Assembly (NCBI GenBank): GCA_945861155.1
Contig: CAMATN010000021.1
Span: 1 to 50,635, forward strand
Direction of reading: 5' to 3'
DNA: 50,635 nucleotides
Origin: Rhizobium sp. Q54
Lineage (GTDB): Bacteria > Pseudomonadota > Alphaproteobacteria > ATCC43930 > CGMCC-115725
Made by a program: the position numbers and the translations under genes. This document shows, in pieces, positions 16,103 through 24,680 of the stretch (the first letter of the stretch is position 1; the number at the start of each line of letters is the position of its first letter). The notes beneath the pieces were generated by a model. The model saw only the letters and a program-made list of their open reading frames with translations. It was not told where the DNA came from and ran no database searches.

Positions 16103-17404
16103 TTAATTATCGGCCTGATTACTGTCGCCGTGGGAAGCAGCGGCCGATTCCGGGGCTGAGGAATTCGCGCTGCGGCGCTTGGCGAGCGCGCCCGGATCGA
16201 TCGGCTTCAAATGTGCAGTCATCGAGGTCTTGCCGTCGGCGGCGACCCAGGTCGCGGCGAGTCCGCCATCCTGGCGCGGGCGAAAGCGCAGCGTGCTCTT
16301 GCCGGGTTCCTCGAAGACAAAGCTGTCCTCGACGATACGGCCCTTGCGCCGGGTCCAGGTCGCCGAGCTCTTGTTGTCGATGCTCGGCCCGATCGCATAG
16401 ACCGCGGTCAGATTGTCGCCCCGCGCCGCTTCGACGCCGAGCAGGATTTCGCGGCCGTTCGGATAGAACCCGTACCACACGTCGCGAAACGCATCCGGCG
16501 CCTTGGCGCCATCCTGCGCCGCGCCCGAGCCGGTCGGCGCCGCCGGCGCCGCGGCCACGCGTTGGGGCCTGGATTCGGCCATGTCGGCCGGAAGCTTCAG
16601 CTCGGCGCTCGGCATCGTGCCCCAGCGCGGCGTGCAGACATGCTCGCCCGAAAGTTTGTCGTTGTTGGCGAAGTCGCGGATGCAGCTCCCAAAGCGCCGC
16701 ACGAACAAACCGCTCGACGCCGCCCAATGGCTGGTCAGGTAGGCGGGCTGGTCGATCACCGCGTAGCCGAGCCCGCGCTCGGACAGTATCTGGCGCGACC
16801 GATCGCCGCGCCCGCCAGGGTCGAAATTGTCGCCGTGGAAGTAAAACACCATGACCCGGGCGCGCTTGACCCGCTCGAGCAGCGGGTAGAGCCTGGACGC
16901 GTTGAGCCGCCAGCTATCGTAGAAATCCTCGAAGCTGCCATAGGCGGCCGGGGCGGTGGCGACGATGGCATCGACATTGGACGAGCCCTCGGCCGCCATC
17001 AGCGACAGGAACGCACCAAACGACTGCCCGGCGAGGACGACCTGCTTATAGCCCTTGTGCTTGAGCGCGGCGGCATGGTCGATCAGACGCTTGGTGCTGT
17101 CGCTCAGCGTGTCGCCGCGGCTCAGCCGATCGAAACGCATGACGTCCCACCCGTCATCGCGCAAGACCTGCAAATAAGCCGGGGTCGGCGATTTGGAGTC
17201 TTCGGTGGCGATCGATCGGCCGTGGCTCCAGACGACGACGCCCTTGGCCTGACCAGGGCCGAAAGCCGGCTCCGGAAACGCCGGGTCGAGCCCAAGCGCC
17301 AATGCCGGGGCGGCAATAAACAGCCCGGCGGCCAGTATCAAGGCGGCCAATCCCAGACCGGCCAATCTCAAGCCGACCGGCCTTGTCGACAGCAACCGAT
17401 TCAT
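16103..17404 (-). CDS. Secreted alpha/beta hydrolase with C-terminal beta domain
   Basis: The 433-aa protein has a long hydrophobic N-terminal signal sequence (about residues 10-36, with ALA-LG at the cleavage zone). An alpha/beta-hydrolase domain follows, containing GVVVWSHGR, the nucleophile elbow AGQSFGAF (Ser near residue 126), YFHGDNFDPGGRGD and a late His in YLTSHWAAS. Residues from about 300 form a separate beta-rich module (FYPNGREILLGVEAARGDNLTAVYAIGPS). The mature enzyme should act in the periplasm or outside. It could be a T2SS client, since the secretion genes lie in the same window, but nothing in the sequence proves that. The substrate is unknown. Confidence 0.78.
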   Translation of the reverse strand: MNRLLSTRPVGLRLAGLGLAALILAAGLFIAAPALALGLDPAFPEPAFGPGQAKGVVVWSHGRSIATEDSKSPTPAYLQVLRDDGWDVMRFDRLSRGDTLSDSTKRLIDHAAALKHKGYKQVVLAGQSFGAFLSLMAAEGSSNVDAIVATAPAAYGSFEDFYDSWRLNASRLYPLLERVKRARVMVFYFHGDNFDPGGRGDRSRQILSERGLGYAVIDQPAYLTSHWAASSGLFVRRFGSCIRDFANNDKLSGEHVCTPRWGTMPSAELKLPADMAESRPQRVAAAPAAPTGSGAAQDGAKAPDAFRDVWYGFYPNGREILLGVEAARGDNLTAVYAIGPSIDNKSSATWTRRKGRIVEDSFVFEEPGKSTLRFRPRQDGGLAATWVAADGKTSMTAHLKPIDPGALAKRRSANSSAPESAAASHGDSNQADN

Positions 17405-17600
17405 CCGCGCGCAACCCCCTGCTTGTTCGGCATACGGGTAAACGCGTGGAGTTTAACAAAAAATCTCGGTTTGTGTCACTTCGTAACGTCGCGGCAGGTC
17501 AAAGCGGGAGCACTCCAAGCCGCCGGAATCGCTTACGTTTGCGAAGTCTTGGGATGTGCGACCATCTGGCGCAGACGGATTGAGCGATTTGGCACCTGCT

Positions 17601-17735
17601 TTACTCGCGTTGCAGGCTCATCAAGACGCCAGCGCCTAGCAACACCCCGAGTGCTTCGATGCCCGGGCTGATCTGGCCGAGGATCATGCTGAGCACGGTG
17701 CAAAGGACTGTGGCGAATCCGAGCAACATCGGCAT
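17601..17735 (-). CDS. Possible 44-aa small membrane protein
   Basis: This short open frame, MPMLLGFATVLCTVLSMILG..., ends at a TAA at 17601. Two hydrophobic stretches (about residues 3-20 and 26-39) separated by QISPGIE would make a small hairpin membrane protein. It lies in a 436-bp interval between the secreted hydrolase and the gene at 17841. The upstream TTGGAA is a poor ribosome site, and there is no other evidence than composition, so this is tentative. Confidence 0.35.
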   Translation of the reverse strand: MPMLLGFATVLCTVLSMILGQISPGIEALGVLLGAGVLMSLQRE

Positions 17736-17840
17736 GGCGGCGGTTCCAAGTGGAGAGCGGGGGGTTGACGAGATCGGCGAAGCGGCGTTGTAACGGACGC
17801 GCAGAGCGGTTTATTCCCGCGCCTGGAGAGCGAGAAGCCG

Positions 17841-18245
17841 ATGCCGGTACTTTATGTCGCACGCAGCGCCAGGCTCGCCCGCTGGGCGTCCGATGTCGGG
17901 TTTGGCAAGCACGTCTATAAGGTCGGGGTGTGCGACGACGACCCGAAGGCGCTCGCGGCCGCCGGCTGGGCCGGCGAGACCGATTGGAAGATCGTGGGAA
18001 GCGAGCCGGTGGAGGGGCTGAGCGAATCGGATGTCATCGAGCGGCTTGGCCGCAGGCAAAAACCGATCGACCCGAAAATCTACCCCAAGCTCAAGGGCGC
18101 GACCGGGGTGTTCCGGGTCGCCGCCGAGCATGTCGAGAACCACATCATCGTCGGGCGCGCGCTGGCCGGCGACAGCGACCGAATCGACATGAAGCTGAAG
18201 CCGGCCGATTTCGCCCTCTATCTGATCCACAACGCGCTGCGCTGA
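17841..18245 (+). CDS. Conserved protein of unknown function, possible GIY-YIG-like core
   Basis: The 134-aa soluble protein starts MPVLYVARSARLARWASD and continues GKHVYKVGVCDDDPKALAAAGWAGETDWKIVG. The LYVARS strand followed by the YKVG strand and the DW segment resembles the start of GIY-YIG/T5orf172-type domains. The catalytic Arg usually found after the second strand is not obvious (D-D-P-K-A instead), so a nuclease activity is not claimed. The rest (YPKLKGATGVFRVAAEHVENHIIVGRAL) is not recognised. The gene stands alone with a GAGAGCGAGAAG purine stretch before the ATG and is followed by two repeats. Confidence 0.65.
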   Translation: MPVLYVARSARLARWASDVGFGKHVYKVGVCDDDPKALAAAGWAGETDWKIVGSEPVEGLSESDVIERLGRRQKPIDPKIYPKLKGATGVFRVAAEHVENHIIVGRALAGDSDRIDMKLKPADFALYLIHNALR

Positions 18246-18254
18246 GAGCAGGAA

Positions 18255-18325
18255 CCCCCACCCGCCCGCGCCGTCGGCGCGGTCGACCTCCCCCGCTTGC
18301 GGGGGAGGGAGGGTCGGGGTGGGGG
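18255..18325. repeat. Dispersed palindrome, CCCCCACCC/GGGTGGGGG family (second copy)
   Basis: The arms CCCCCACCC (18255-18263) and GGGTCGGGGTGGGGG (18311-18325) enclose the hairpin CCTCCCCCGC-TTGC-GGGGGAGG. It shares its organisation and inner hairpin with 12447-12577. Confidence 0.85.
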
Positions 18326-18380
18326 CTTCTCTTCGCGGACAGTGCTCATACCATCCGGTTGAGACGCTGACCTCCTTCAC

Positions 18381-18472
18381 CGTCATGGCCGGGCTTGTCC
18401 CGGCCATCCATGTCCTTGCTCCTGCTGTGGGTTTTGAAGGCGTGGATGCCCGGCACAAGGCCGGGCATGACG
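18381..18472. repeat. CGTCATGGCCGGG...CCGGGCATGACG inverted repeat
   Basis: CGTCATGGCCGGGCTTG at the left pairs imperfectly with GGCCGGGCATGACG at the right, with an inner pair GGCCATCCA and GTGGATGCCC. It belongs to the same general class as the GTCATCCCGGC elements elsewhere in the window and lies downstream of livF. Confidence 0.75.
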
Positions 18473-18496
18473 AATCAAACATTGGGGCGCTTGGTA

Positions 18497-19186
18497 TCAG
18501 ACCCCCAGATAGCGCTGCTGCAGATCGGGCGCGGCGGCCAGTTCGGCGGAACTGCCGGACCACACGGTGCGGCCGCGTTCGAGGATGTAATGGCGGTCGG
18601 CGAGCCTGAGCAGCGGCGCGATGTTCTTGTCGACGACGAGGATCGCCTGGCCGCTTTCCTTCAGGGAGGCGAGGACCCGCCAGATTTCGGCGCGAATGCG
18701 CGGCGCCAGCCCCTCGGTCGCCTCGTCGAGCAATAACAGGCGCGGGTTGGTCATCAGCGCCCGGCCAATCGCCAACATCTGCTGCTCGCCGCCGGACAAG
18801 AGCCCGCCGAGGCTGGCCAGCCGCTCGCGCAGCGCCGGGAAAAGTCCAAGCACGCTGTCGATGGTCCATCGGCCGGCGCCGGAAGCAGTCGCCACGAGGT
18901 TTTCGTGCACGCTCAGATTCGGGAAGATCTGCCGCCCCTCGGGCACCAGGCCGAGGCCGAGCCGGGCGATCCGGTAGGGCGGCAGGTGCTGGATCGGCGC
19001 ACCGTCGAGCCGGATCGTTCCGGCCTGGGCGCGGACGATCCCCATCACCGACGACAGGGTGGTGGTCTTGCCCATGCCGTTGCGCCCGAGCAGCGTCACG
19101 ACCTCCCCGGCCCCGACGGCGAGATCGACCCCGAACAGCACTCTGCCGTCGCCATACCCGGCGTCGAGGCCGGTGACCTCGAGCAT
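18497..19186 (-). CDS. livF: Branched-chain amino-acid-type ABC transporter ATPase LivF
   Basis: This is one of the two cytoplasmic ATPases of a LivFGHMK-type importer. The 229-aa protein has Walker A GRNGMGKTT, the Q-loop region VPEGRQIFPNLSVHENL (a LivF hallmark), signature LSGGEQQMLAIGRAL and Walker B LLLLDEATEGLAP. The conserved switch His is replaced: VVDKNIAP appears where VEQN is usual. The ATG at 19186 overlaps the livG stop (ATGA). It is the last gene of the minus-strand liv array. Confidence 0.92.
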   Translation of the reverse strand: MLEVTGLDAGYGDGRVLFGVDLAVGAGEVVTLLGRNGMGKTTTLSSVMGIVRAQAGTIRLDGAPIQHLPPYRIARLGLGLVPEGRQIFPNLSVHENLVATASGAGRWTIDSVLGLFPALRERLASLGGLLSGGEQQMLAIGRALMTNPRLLLLDEATEGLAPRIRAEIWRVLASLKESGQAILVVDKNIAPLLRLADRHYILERGRTVWSGSSAELAAAPDLQQRYLGV

Positions 19187-19938
19187 CACGAATCTTCCTC
19201 GCCGAGATAGGCGCGGCGCACCTGCGCGTCGGCGCGGATCGCCTCGGGCAGGCCGGTCGCGATGATCCGGCCGTAGACCATCACGGTGACGCGGTCGGCC
19301 AGCGCGAAGACCGCGTCCATGTCGTGCTCGACCAGGACGATCGCGAGCCGGCCTTTGAGGCCGGCGAGGAGCCGCACGATGTCGGCCGAATCGGCGGGCC
19401 CCATCCCGGCGGTCGGCTCGTCCAACAGCAGCAGGCGCGGGCGGGTCGCCAGCACCATCGCGAGTTCGAGCGCGCGCTTTTCGCCATGCGACAGCGCGGC
19501 GGCCGGCATATCGGCGCGGTCGGCGAGCCCGATTTCGGCCAACGCCGCCCGCGCCGGCTCGCGCAGCCGCGCGTCGCCCTGCGCCGGCCGCCAAAAGCGG
19601 AAACTGTGCCCCGCATGCGCCTGCACCGCGAGCGCCACATTGTCGAGCGCGGTGAACTCGCGAAAGATCGATGTGATCTGAAACGAGCGGGCGATGCCGA
19701 GCGCGGCGCGGCGCGCCGGCCCGAGCCGGGAGATGTCGGTCCCGGCGAAGCGGATGGTCCCGGCATCGGGGCGCAACTCGCCGGCGAGCGCGGCGATTAG
19801 GGTGGTCTTGCCGGCGCCGTTCGGTCCGATCACGGCGTGGATTTCGCCGGGTTCGACGCCAAGCGCGACATCGTTCGCCGCGACGAGCCCGCCGAAGCGC
19901 TTGGTCAGTCCCGATGTGGCGAGCAGCGGTTCAACCAT
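19186..19938 (-). CDS. livG: Branched-chain amino-acid-type ABC transporter ATPase LivG
   Basis: This is the second ATPase subunit of the importer, 250 aa. It carries Walker A GPNGAGKTT, the LivG-type ARSFQITSIFREFTALDNVALAVQ, signature LSHGEKRALELAMVLA, Walker B LLLLDEPTAGMGP and switch region VLVEHDMDAVFALAD. Its ATG at 19938 overlaps the livM stop and its own stop overlaps the livF start, so the four membrane-complex genes are translationally coupled. Confidence 0.93.
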   Translation of the reverse strand: MVEPLLATSGLTKRFGGLVAANDVALGVEPGEIHAVIGPNGAGKTTLIAALAGELRPDAGTIRFAGTDISRLGPARRAALGIARSFQITSIFREFTALDNVALAVQAHAGHSFRFWRPAQGDARLREPARAALAEIGLADRADMPAAALSHGEKRALELAMVLATRPRLLLLDEPTAGMGPADSADIVRLLAGLKGRLAIVLVEHDMDAVFALADRVTVMVYGRIIATGLPEAIRADAQVRRAYLGEEDS

Positions 19939-20881
19939 GCGGGGGGCGCGGCGCCCGGATGAGGCCCATCAGGCCCGATTTCGAAAACAGCACGACGATG
20001 ATCAGCAACGGCCCGAGGATCGCCTGCCAGTGCTCGCTCCAGCGCGACAGGACGCTCTCCAGCAACAGATAGACCGCCGCGCCGAGCACCGGCCCCAATA
20101 GCGTGCCGATGCCGCCCAGGATCACCATCATCATGATCTCGCCGGAACGCGTCCAATGCATGATCCCGGGCGAGACGAACAGCGTCAGATTGGCGAACAG
20201 CGCGCCGGCGACGCCGCACACCGCCCCGGCGATCACGAACGCGGCGAGCTTGTAGCGAAACACCGGGAAGCCGAGCGCGACCATGCGCCGCTCGTTCGAG
20301 CGCACGCCCTGCAACAACACTCCAAAGCGCGAGCGCACCGCGCGCCCGCCGAGACACAGGAACAGCGCGAGGCAGGCGAGAACGAAATAATAGAGAATAG
20401 TCGGGTCGGCGAGATCGACGAGGCCGCCGAAATCGCTGGGCCGGCCGATACTCAACCCATCGTCCCCGCCATACTGGTTGAGGCTGATTCCGAGGTAATA
20501 GACCATCTGGCCGAACGCCAGCGTGATCATGATGAAATAGACTCCCGAGGTCCGCAGCGAGACGATTCCGATCACAAGGGCCGCCACAGCGGCGGCGGCG
20601 AGCGCCGCGGCGAAATGGACGAAACCGTTCGTCACCCCGTGAAAGCTCAGGATGGCGACGGCGTAGGCGCCGATCCCGAGATAGGCGGCATGGCCGAAGC
20701 TGACGAGGCCGCCATAGCCTAGGATCAGATCGAGGCTCAGCGCAGCGATCGCGAAGATCATCACGCGGGCGAACAGCCCGACATAAAACGGCGCGTCCGC
20801 CGCCGCCGCAATGACCGGCACCAGCGCCAGCGCGGTCAGGCAAACGAGCGCCGCGATTCCCCTCGCATCGATGGCCCTCAA
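19931..20881 (-). CDS. livM: Branched-chain amino-acid-type ABC transporter permease LivM
   Basis: The 316-aa polytopic inner-membrane permease has about eight to nine hydrophobic segments. LivM markers are LSLDLILGYGGLVSFGHAAYLGIGAY, SGVYFIMITLAFGQM and MMMVILGGIGTLLGPVLGA. The start is a TTG at 20881 with AAGGGCG about 10 nt upstream, the only candidate before the first membrane segment. It overlaps livG by 8 nt and follows livH by 11 nt. Confidence 0.92.
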   Translation of the reverse strand: MRAIDARGIAALVCLTALALVPVIAAAADAPFYVGLFARVMIFAIAALSLDLILGYGGLVSFGHAAYLGIGAYAVAILSFHGVTNGFVHFAAALAAAAVAALVIGIVSLRTSGVYFIMITLAFGQMVYYLGISLNQYGGDDGLSIGRPSDFGGLVDLADPTILYYFVLACLALFLCLGGRAVRSRFGVLLQGVRSNERRMVALGFPVFRYKLAAFVIAGAVCGVAGALFANLTLFVSPGIMHWTRSGEIMMMVILGGIGTLLGPVLGAAVYLLLESVLSRWSEHWQAILGPLLIIVVLFSKSGLMGLIRAPRPPHG

Positions 20882-20892
20882 TTTGATCGCCC

Positions 20893-21810
20893 TTAGCGGC
20901 CGCGCGGCGGGAAGAGGCCCTGCGGGCGCACGAACAACACCGCCGCCATCAGGATGTAGATCAGCATCGAGGCGAGCGCCGGGCCGGCGCTGTCGGCCGC
21001 CGCCCGGCTGGTGAACAGCGCCAGCAGCGGGCGCAGATAGGCGCGGCCGGTGGCGTCGACGATGCCGACCAGCAATGCCGCGACGAAGGCGCCACGGATC
21101 GACCCGATGCCGCCGATCACAATGACGACAAAGGCCGAAATCAGGACGCTCTCGCCCATCCCCGATTCGACCGTGAAGATCGGGCCGGCCATGACCCCGG
21201 CGAGCGCGGCGAGCGCGGCGCCGAGCGCGAACACCGCCGTATAGAGAAGAGTGACGTTGACCCCGAGCGCGCCAAGCATGACCCGGTTCGAGGCTCCGGC
21301 GCGGATCAGCATGCCGATTCGGGTGCGCGCGATCAGCAGATACAGCAGCAAAGCGACGGCGAGCCCGACCGCGATGATCGCCAGCCGGTAGGTTGGATAG
21401 GGGGCGCCCGGCAGGATCTCGACCCGCCCGTTCAGGAAATCGGGCACGCGCATGTAGAGCGCGGTCGCCCCAAACAGGATGCGCACGATCTCGTTGAAGA
21501 ACAGGATGAGACCGAACGTCGCCAGCACCTGGTCGAGATGGTCGCGCGCGTAGAGGGTGCGAAAGAGGGTCACCTCAAGCGCGATTCCAACGACGATCGC
21601 GGCGGCGAGCGCGGCTGCAAGCCCGATCAGGAACGACCCGGTCGCGCCGAAAACCGCCGCGGCGACATAGGCGCCGACCATGTAAAGCGAGCCGTGCGCC
21701 AGGTTGATCACGTTCATGATGCCGAAAATCAGGGTCAGCCCGGCCGCCATCAGAAACAGCATGACCCCGAACTGCGCCCCGTTCAGCACCTGCTCGATAA
21801 CGTAGATCAT
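20893..21810 (-). CDS. livH: Branched-chain amino-acid-type ABC transporter permease LivH
   Basis: The 305-aa polytopic permease has LivH markers QVLNGAQFGVMLFLMAAGLTLIFGIMNVINLAHG near the N-terminus, the cytoplasmic loop RTRIGMLIRAGASNRVMLGALGVNV, and VIGGIGSIRGAFVAALLVG. The ATG at 21810 begins MIYVIEQVL, the normal start. A longer in-frame version would run into the palindromic repeat upstream and is rejected. Confidence 0.92.
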   Translation of the reverse strand: MIYVIEQVLNGAQFGVMLFLMAAGLTLIFGIMNVINLAHGSLYMVGAYVAAAVFGATGSFLIGLAAALAAAIVVGIALEVTLFRTLYARDHLDQVLATFGLILFFNEIVRILFGATALYMRVPDFLNGRVEILPGAPYPTYRLAIIAVGLAVALLLYLLIARTRIGMLIRAGASNRVMLGALGVNVTLLYTAVFALGAALAALAGVMAGPIFTVESGMGESVLISAFVVIVIGGIGSIRGAFVAALLVGIVDATGRAYLRPLLALFTSRAAADSAGPALASMLIYILMAAVLFVRPQGLFPPRGR

Positions 21811-21838
21811 CGCGATGGCGCGGCCCGCCGCCACCCCG

Positions 21839-21971
21839 TTGTCATCCCGGCGCAGGCCGGGATCCACCTCTCAGCTTCCCGACTGCATCCGAGCAGGCAC
21901 GACCGTCGGGGCCTCTCCGCAACCGCGGGAGCTTGCGGTACCATGGGTCCCGGCCTTCGCCGGGATGACAA
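21839..21971. repeat. GTCATCCCGGC...GCCGGGATGAC inverted repeat (copy upstream of livH)
   Basis: TTGTCATCCCGGCGCAGGCC at the left pairs with GGCCTTCGCCGGGATGACAA at the right around a spacer of about 90 nt. The arms match those at 30386-30530, 42531-42593 and 44132-44213. It separates livH from the binding-protein gene. Confidence 0.85.
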
Positions 21972-22001
21972 TTGAAATTGTACTGGCAGCGAACGGCCCG
22001 C

Positions 22002-23165
22002 CTACTTCATCTTGCAGTCGCCGGCATAGGAGTCGGCATGGTCGGCGAACACGGTTTTCTGGATCTTGCGAACGTATGTGCCGTCGCTGTCCTTGCCGAT
22101 GCGCAGCAGATAGAAATTCTGGATCGGGAAGTGGTTGGTGTTGTACTTGAACTTCCCGCGCACCGACGGGAAATCGGCCTTGGTTAGCGCGGCGATCAGC
22201 CCCTCCTTGTTCGCGACATCGCCTTTGACCGCGGCGACGGCGCGGTCGATCATTGTGATCGCGTCAAAGCTCTGCGCCGCATAGAATGACGGGTAGTAAT
22301 TGTATTTTGCGCGGAATGCGGCGACGAACTCCTTGTTGCGCGGGTTGTCGAGGTCGGGCGACCAGAAGCCGACCTCGTAATTGCCGTCGGCAGCCTCGCC
22401 GATCGCCGGCAGCGTCGTCTCGTCGGCCGTGAAAGCCGAATAGAGCGGGATCTTCTCGCGCAACCCCGATTGCGCGTATTGCTTGACGAACTGGATGCCC
22501 ATGCCGCCCGGCAGGAAGACGAACACCGCCTTCGGGTTGGCGTCGCGGATCTGGCTGATCTCGACCTGGTAATCGGACTGGCCGAATTTCGTGTAGATTT
22601 CGGCCGCGACCTTGCCTTTGAAATAGCGCTTGAAGCCGGTCATCATGTCGCGCCCGGCGGCGTAGTCGGGCGCGATCATGTAGACGTCGTCCATCTTTTG
22701 ATCCTGCATGTGCTTGCCCATGGCTTCGGGCGTCTGGTCGTTCTGCCACGAGGCCGAGAAGAAATTGGGCGCGCATTGGGCGCCGGCGAGCTGGTGCGGG
22801 CCGGCATTGGCGGAAATCAGGATGGTGCCGGATTGGATGATCGGCTGATAAGCCGCGAGCAGCACGTTCGACCAGATGAAGCCGGTCATGAAATCGACCT
22901 TGTCGCGCTTCAGCATCTCGTCGGCGACCTGGCGGCCGACATCGGGCTTGAACTGGTCGTCGCCATAGACGATCTGCGCCGGCACGCCGCCGATCTTGCC
23001 GCCGAGCATGGCGAGGGCGAGATCGCTGGCGTCCTTCATGTGCTTTCCGATAATGCCGGCCGGGCCGCTCAGCGTCGTGACAAAGCCGATCTTGATATTG
23101 TCGGCGGCCTGCGCCGGAAGGCTCAGCAGAATTGCAGCGGCAGCGGCGATCAGCTGTCTTTTCAT
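22002..23165 (-). CDS. Periplasmic substrate-binding protein of a LivK-type ABC importer
   Basis: The 387-aa periplasmic binding protein has a clear signal peptide (MKRQLIAAAAAILLSLPAQA, cleavage before Ala21-Asp-Asn). The mature part starts IKIGFVTTLSGPAGIIGKHM, the typical entry strand of type I periplasmic binding proteins of the Leu/Ile/Val family. It contains FMTGFIWSNVLLAAYQPII, ISANAGPHQLAGAQC and SFYAAQSFDAITMIDRA. Its position upstream of livH-M-G-F, 191 bp away across a repeat, identifies it as the binding component. The ligand may be an amino acid or, as in many paralogues, an aromatic acid or amide. Confidence 0.9.
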   Translation of the reverse strand: MKRQLIAAAAAILLSLPAQAADNIKIGFVTTLSGPAGIIGKHMKDASDLALAMLGGKIGGVPAQIVYGDDQFKPDVGRQVADEMLKRDKVDFMTGFIWSNVLLAAYQPIIQSGTILISANAGPHQLAGAQCAPNFFSASWQNDQTPEAMGKHMQDQKMDDVYMIAPDYAAGRDMMTGFKRYFKGKVAAEIYTKFGQSDYQVEISQIRDANPKAVFVFLPGGMGIQFVKQYAQSGLREKIPLYSAFTADETTLPAIGEAADGNYEVGFWSPDLDNPRNKEFVAAFRAKYNYYPSFYAAQSFDAITMIDRAVAAVKGDVANKEGLIAALTKADFPSVRGKFKYNTNHFPIQNFYLLRIGKDSDGTYVRKIQKTVFADHADSYAGDCKMK

Positions 23166-23309
23166 CGTTCCCTACTCGCCGGTGAGTTGTTCGTGGGCGG
23201 GAGCCTATAGCATCATCGCGCCGGTGCGCGCGCGCAACAACGAGATGCCGCGTCGGGCGCCCGTGCGGCGGGCGTTTTGGCGTTTGCCAAGGGCAGGTGG
23301 CGTGAACCG

Positions 23310-24680
23310 ATGACATCGAAAGAAGCGGGTGGGGGAGGGGGCTGGCGCGATCGCCGCTCCGGCAATGGCTGGGTCGCCGCGCTGGCGGTTTACCGCGAGC
23401 CGCGCCTGCTGGCCGTCCTGTTGATGGGGTTTTCGAGCGGGCTGCCGCTGGCGCTGACCGGGGCAACGCTGTCGCTGCGGCTGGCCGAACTCGGCGTGTC
23501 GCTGACGGCGATCGGCCTGTTCACGCTGGTGCGGTTCTCGTACAGCTTCAAATTCGTCTGGTCACCGCTGATCGACCGGCTGCCGCTCCCTGGCATCACC
23601 TCGCGGCTCGGCCGGCGGCGCGGCTGGGCGCTGGCGATCCAGCTGGCTCTGGCCCTGGCGATCCTGGCGCTCGGCTTCACCGATCCGAGCGTCAGCCCGT
23701 GGCCGACCGTGATTGCCGCGATCGTCGTTGCGTTCTTATCAGCCAGCCAGGACATCGTGATCGATGCCTACCGCATCGAGTTGCTGCGCTCCGACGAGCA
23801 GGGCGCCGGCGCCGCCGCGACGCAATGGGGCTATCGCTTCGGCATGATCGTGTCGGGCGCCGGCGCTCTCTATGCCGCGAGTTTCGGCGGCTGGGAATTT
23901 GCCTACGCGGTGATGGCGGGGCTGATGCTCGTCGGCATGGCGACGATCTGGCTGACCCCGGAACCGGGCGGCATCCGCGAGCTCGAAGCACTGCCCGGAG
24001 CGACTGCCGCCGCACGGCTGCGCGCATGGCTTCAGCGCGCCGTCGTCGCCCCGTTTCTCGATATCTTCCAGCGCAGCGGCGCGGGCGGGTTCGTGCTGCT
24101 CCTGCTGTTCGTCGTGCTGTACAAACTGGGCGACGCGATCGCCGGCACGATGTCGAACCCGCTTTATGTCGCGCTCGGCTTCACCAAGGTCGAGATCGCC
24201 ACGATCGCCAAACTCTACGGCGTGATCGCGACGCTCGCCGGGGTGGCGATCGGCGGGGTCCTGGTGCTGCGCCTCGGGATCTTTCCGGCTTTGCTGATCG
24301 GCGGCGTACTGCAGATGCTGTCGAACCTGACATACATATTGCAGGTGTGGGCGGGGCACGATGTGGCGATGCTGGCGTTGACGATCGGAACCGAGAACCT
24401 GACGAACGGGATCGGCTCGGCCGCGTTCGTCGCCTATCTGTCCGGGCTATGCAATTTAGCCTTCACCGCGACGCAGTACGCGCTGCTGTCGTCGCTCGCG
24501 ACCGTCGGCGTCAATGTCCTGTCGGCGTCGGGCGGCTTTCTCGCCGACGAACTCGGGTGGGTCCCGTTCTTCCTGCTCAGCATGGCGATGGCGCTGCCGG
24601 GTCTGGCGCTGCTGGTCTGGATCAGGCCGCGATCGCCGGTCACGCCCGCACCGGCCAACGCCTCAACCGTAGGAGAGTAG
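23310..24680 (+). CDS. AmpG-like MFS permease
   Basis: The 456-aa polytopic inner-membrane protein of the major facilitator superfamily resembles the AmpG muropeptide importer family. It shows RLLAVLLMGFSSGLPLALTGATLSLRL, FTLVRFSYSFKFVWSPLIDRLPLP with the DR loop motif, and AFLSASQDIVIDAYRIELL (the AmpG SxQDIxxDAYR signature). Twelve or more membrane segments follow. The ATG at 23310 is preferred over the in-frame TTG at 23277, since the added residues are not family-like. Its last 18 bases overlap the 3' end of the convergent metalloprotease gene. Confidence 0.88.
   Translation: MTSKEAGGGGGWRDRRSGNGWVAALAVYREPRLLAVLLMGFSSGLPLALTGATLSLRLAELGVSLTAIGLFTLVRFSYSFKFVWSPLIDRLPLPGITSRLGRRRGWALAIQLALALAILALGFTDPSVSPWPTVIAAIVVAFLSASQDIVIDAYRIELLRSDEQGAGAAATQWGYRFGMIVSGAGALYAASFGGWEFAYAVMAGLMLVGMATIWLTPEPGGIRELEALPGATAAARLRAWLQRAVVAPFLDIFQRSGAGGFVLLLLFVVLYKLGDAIAGTMSNPLYVALGFTKVEIATIAKLYGVIATLAGVAIGGVLVLRLGIFPALLIGGVLQMLSNLTYILQVWAGHDVAMLALTIGTENLTNGIGSAAFVAYLSGLCNLAFTATQYALLSSLATVGVNVLSASGGFLADELGWVPFFLLSMAMALPGLALLVWIRPRSPVTPAPANASTVGE

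Noticed and set aside
16211-17671. 486-residue open frame on the plus strand opposite the secreted hydrolase
   Set aside because: Shadow of the hydrolase, which has signal peptide and nucleophile motif; the plus frame has neither.
22470-23210. 246-residue open frame opposite the LivK-type binding protein
   Set aside because: Antisense of a clear periplasmic binding protein; no independent support.
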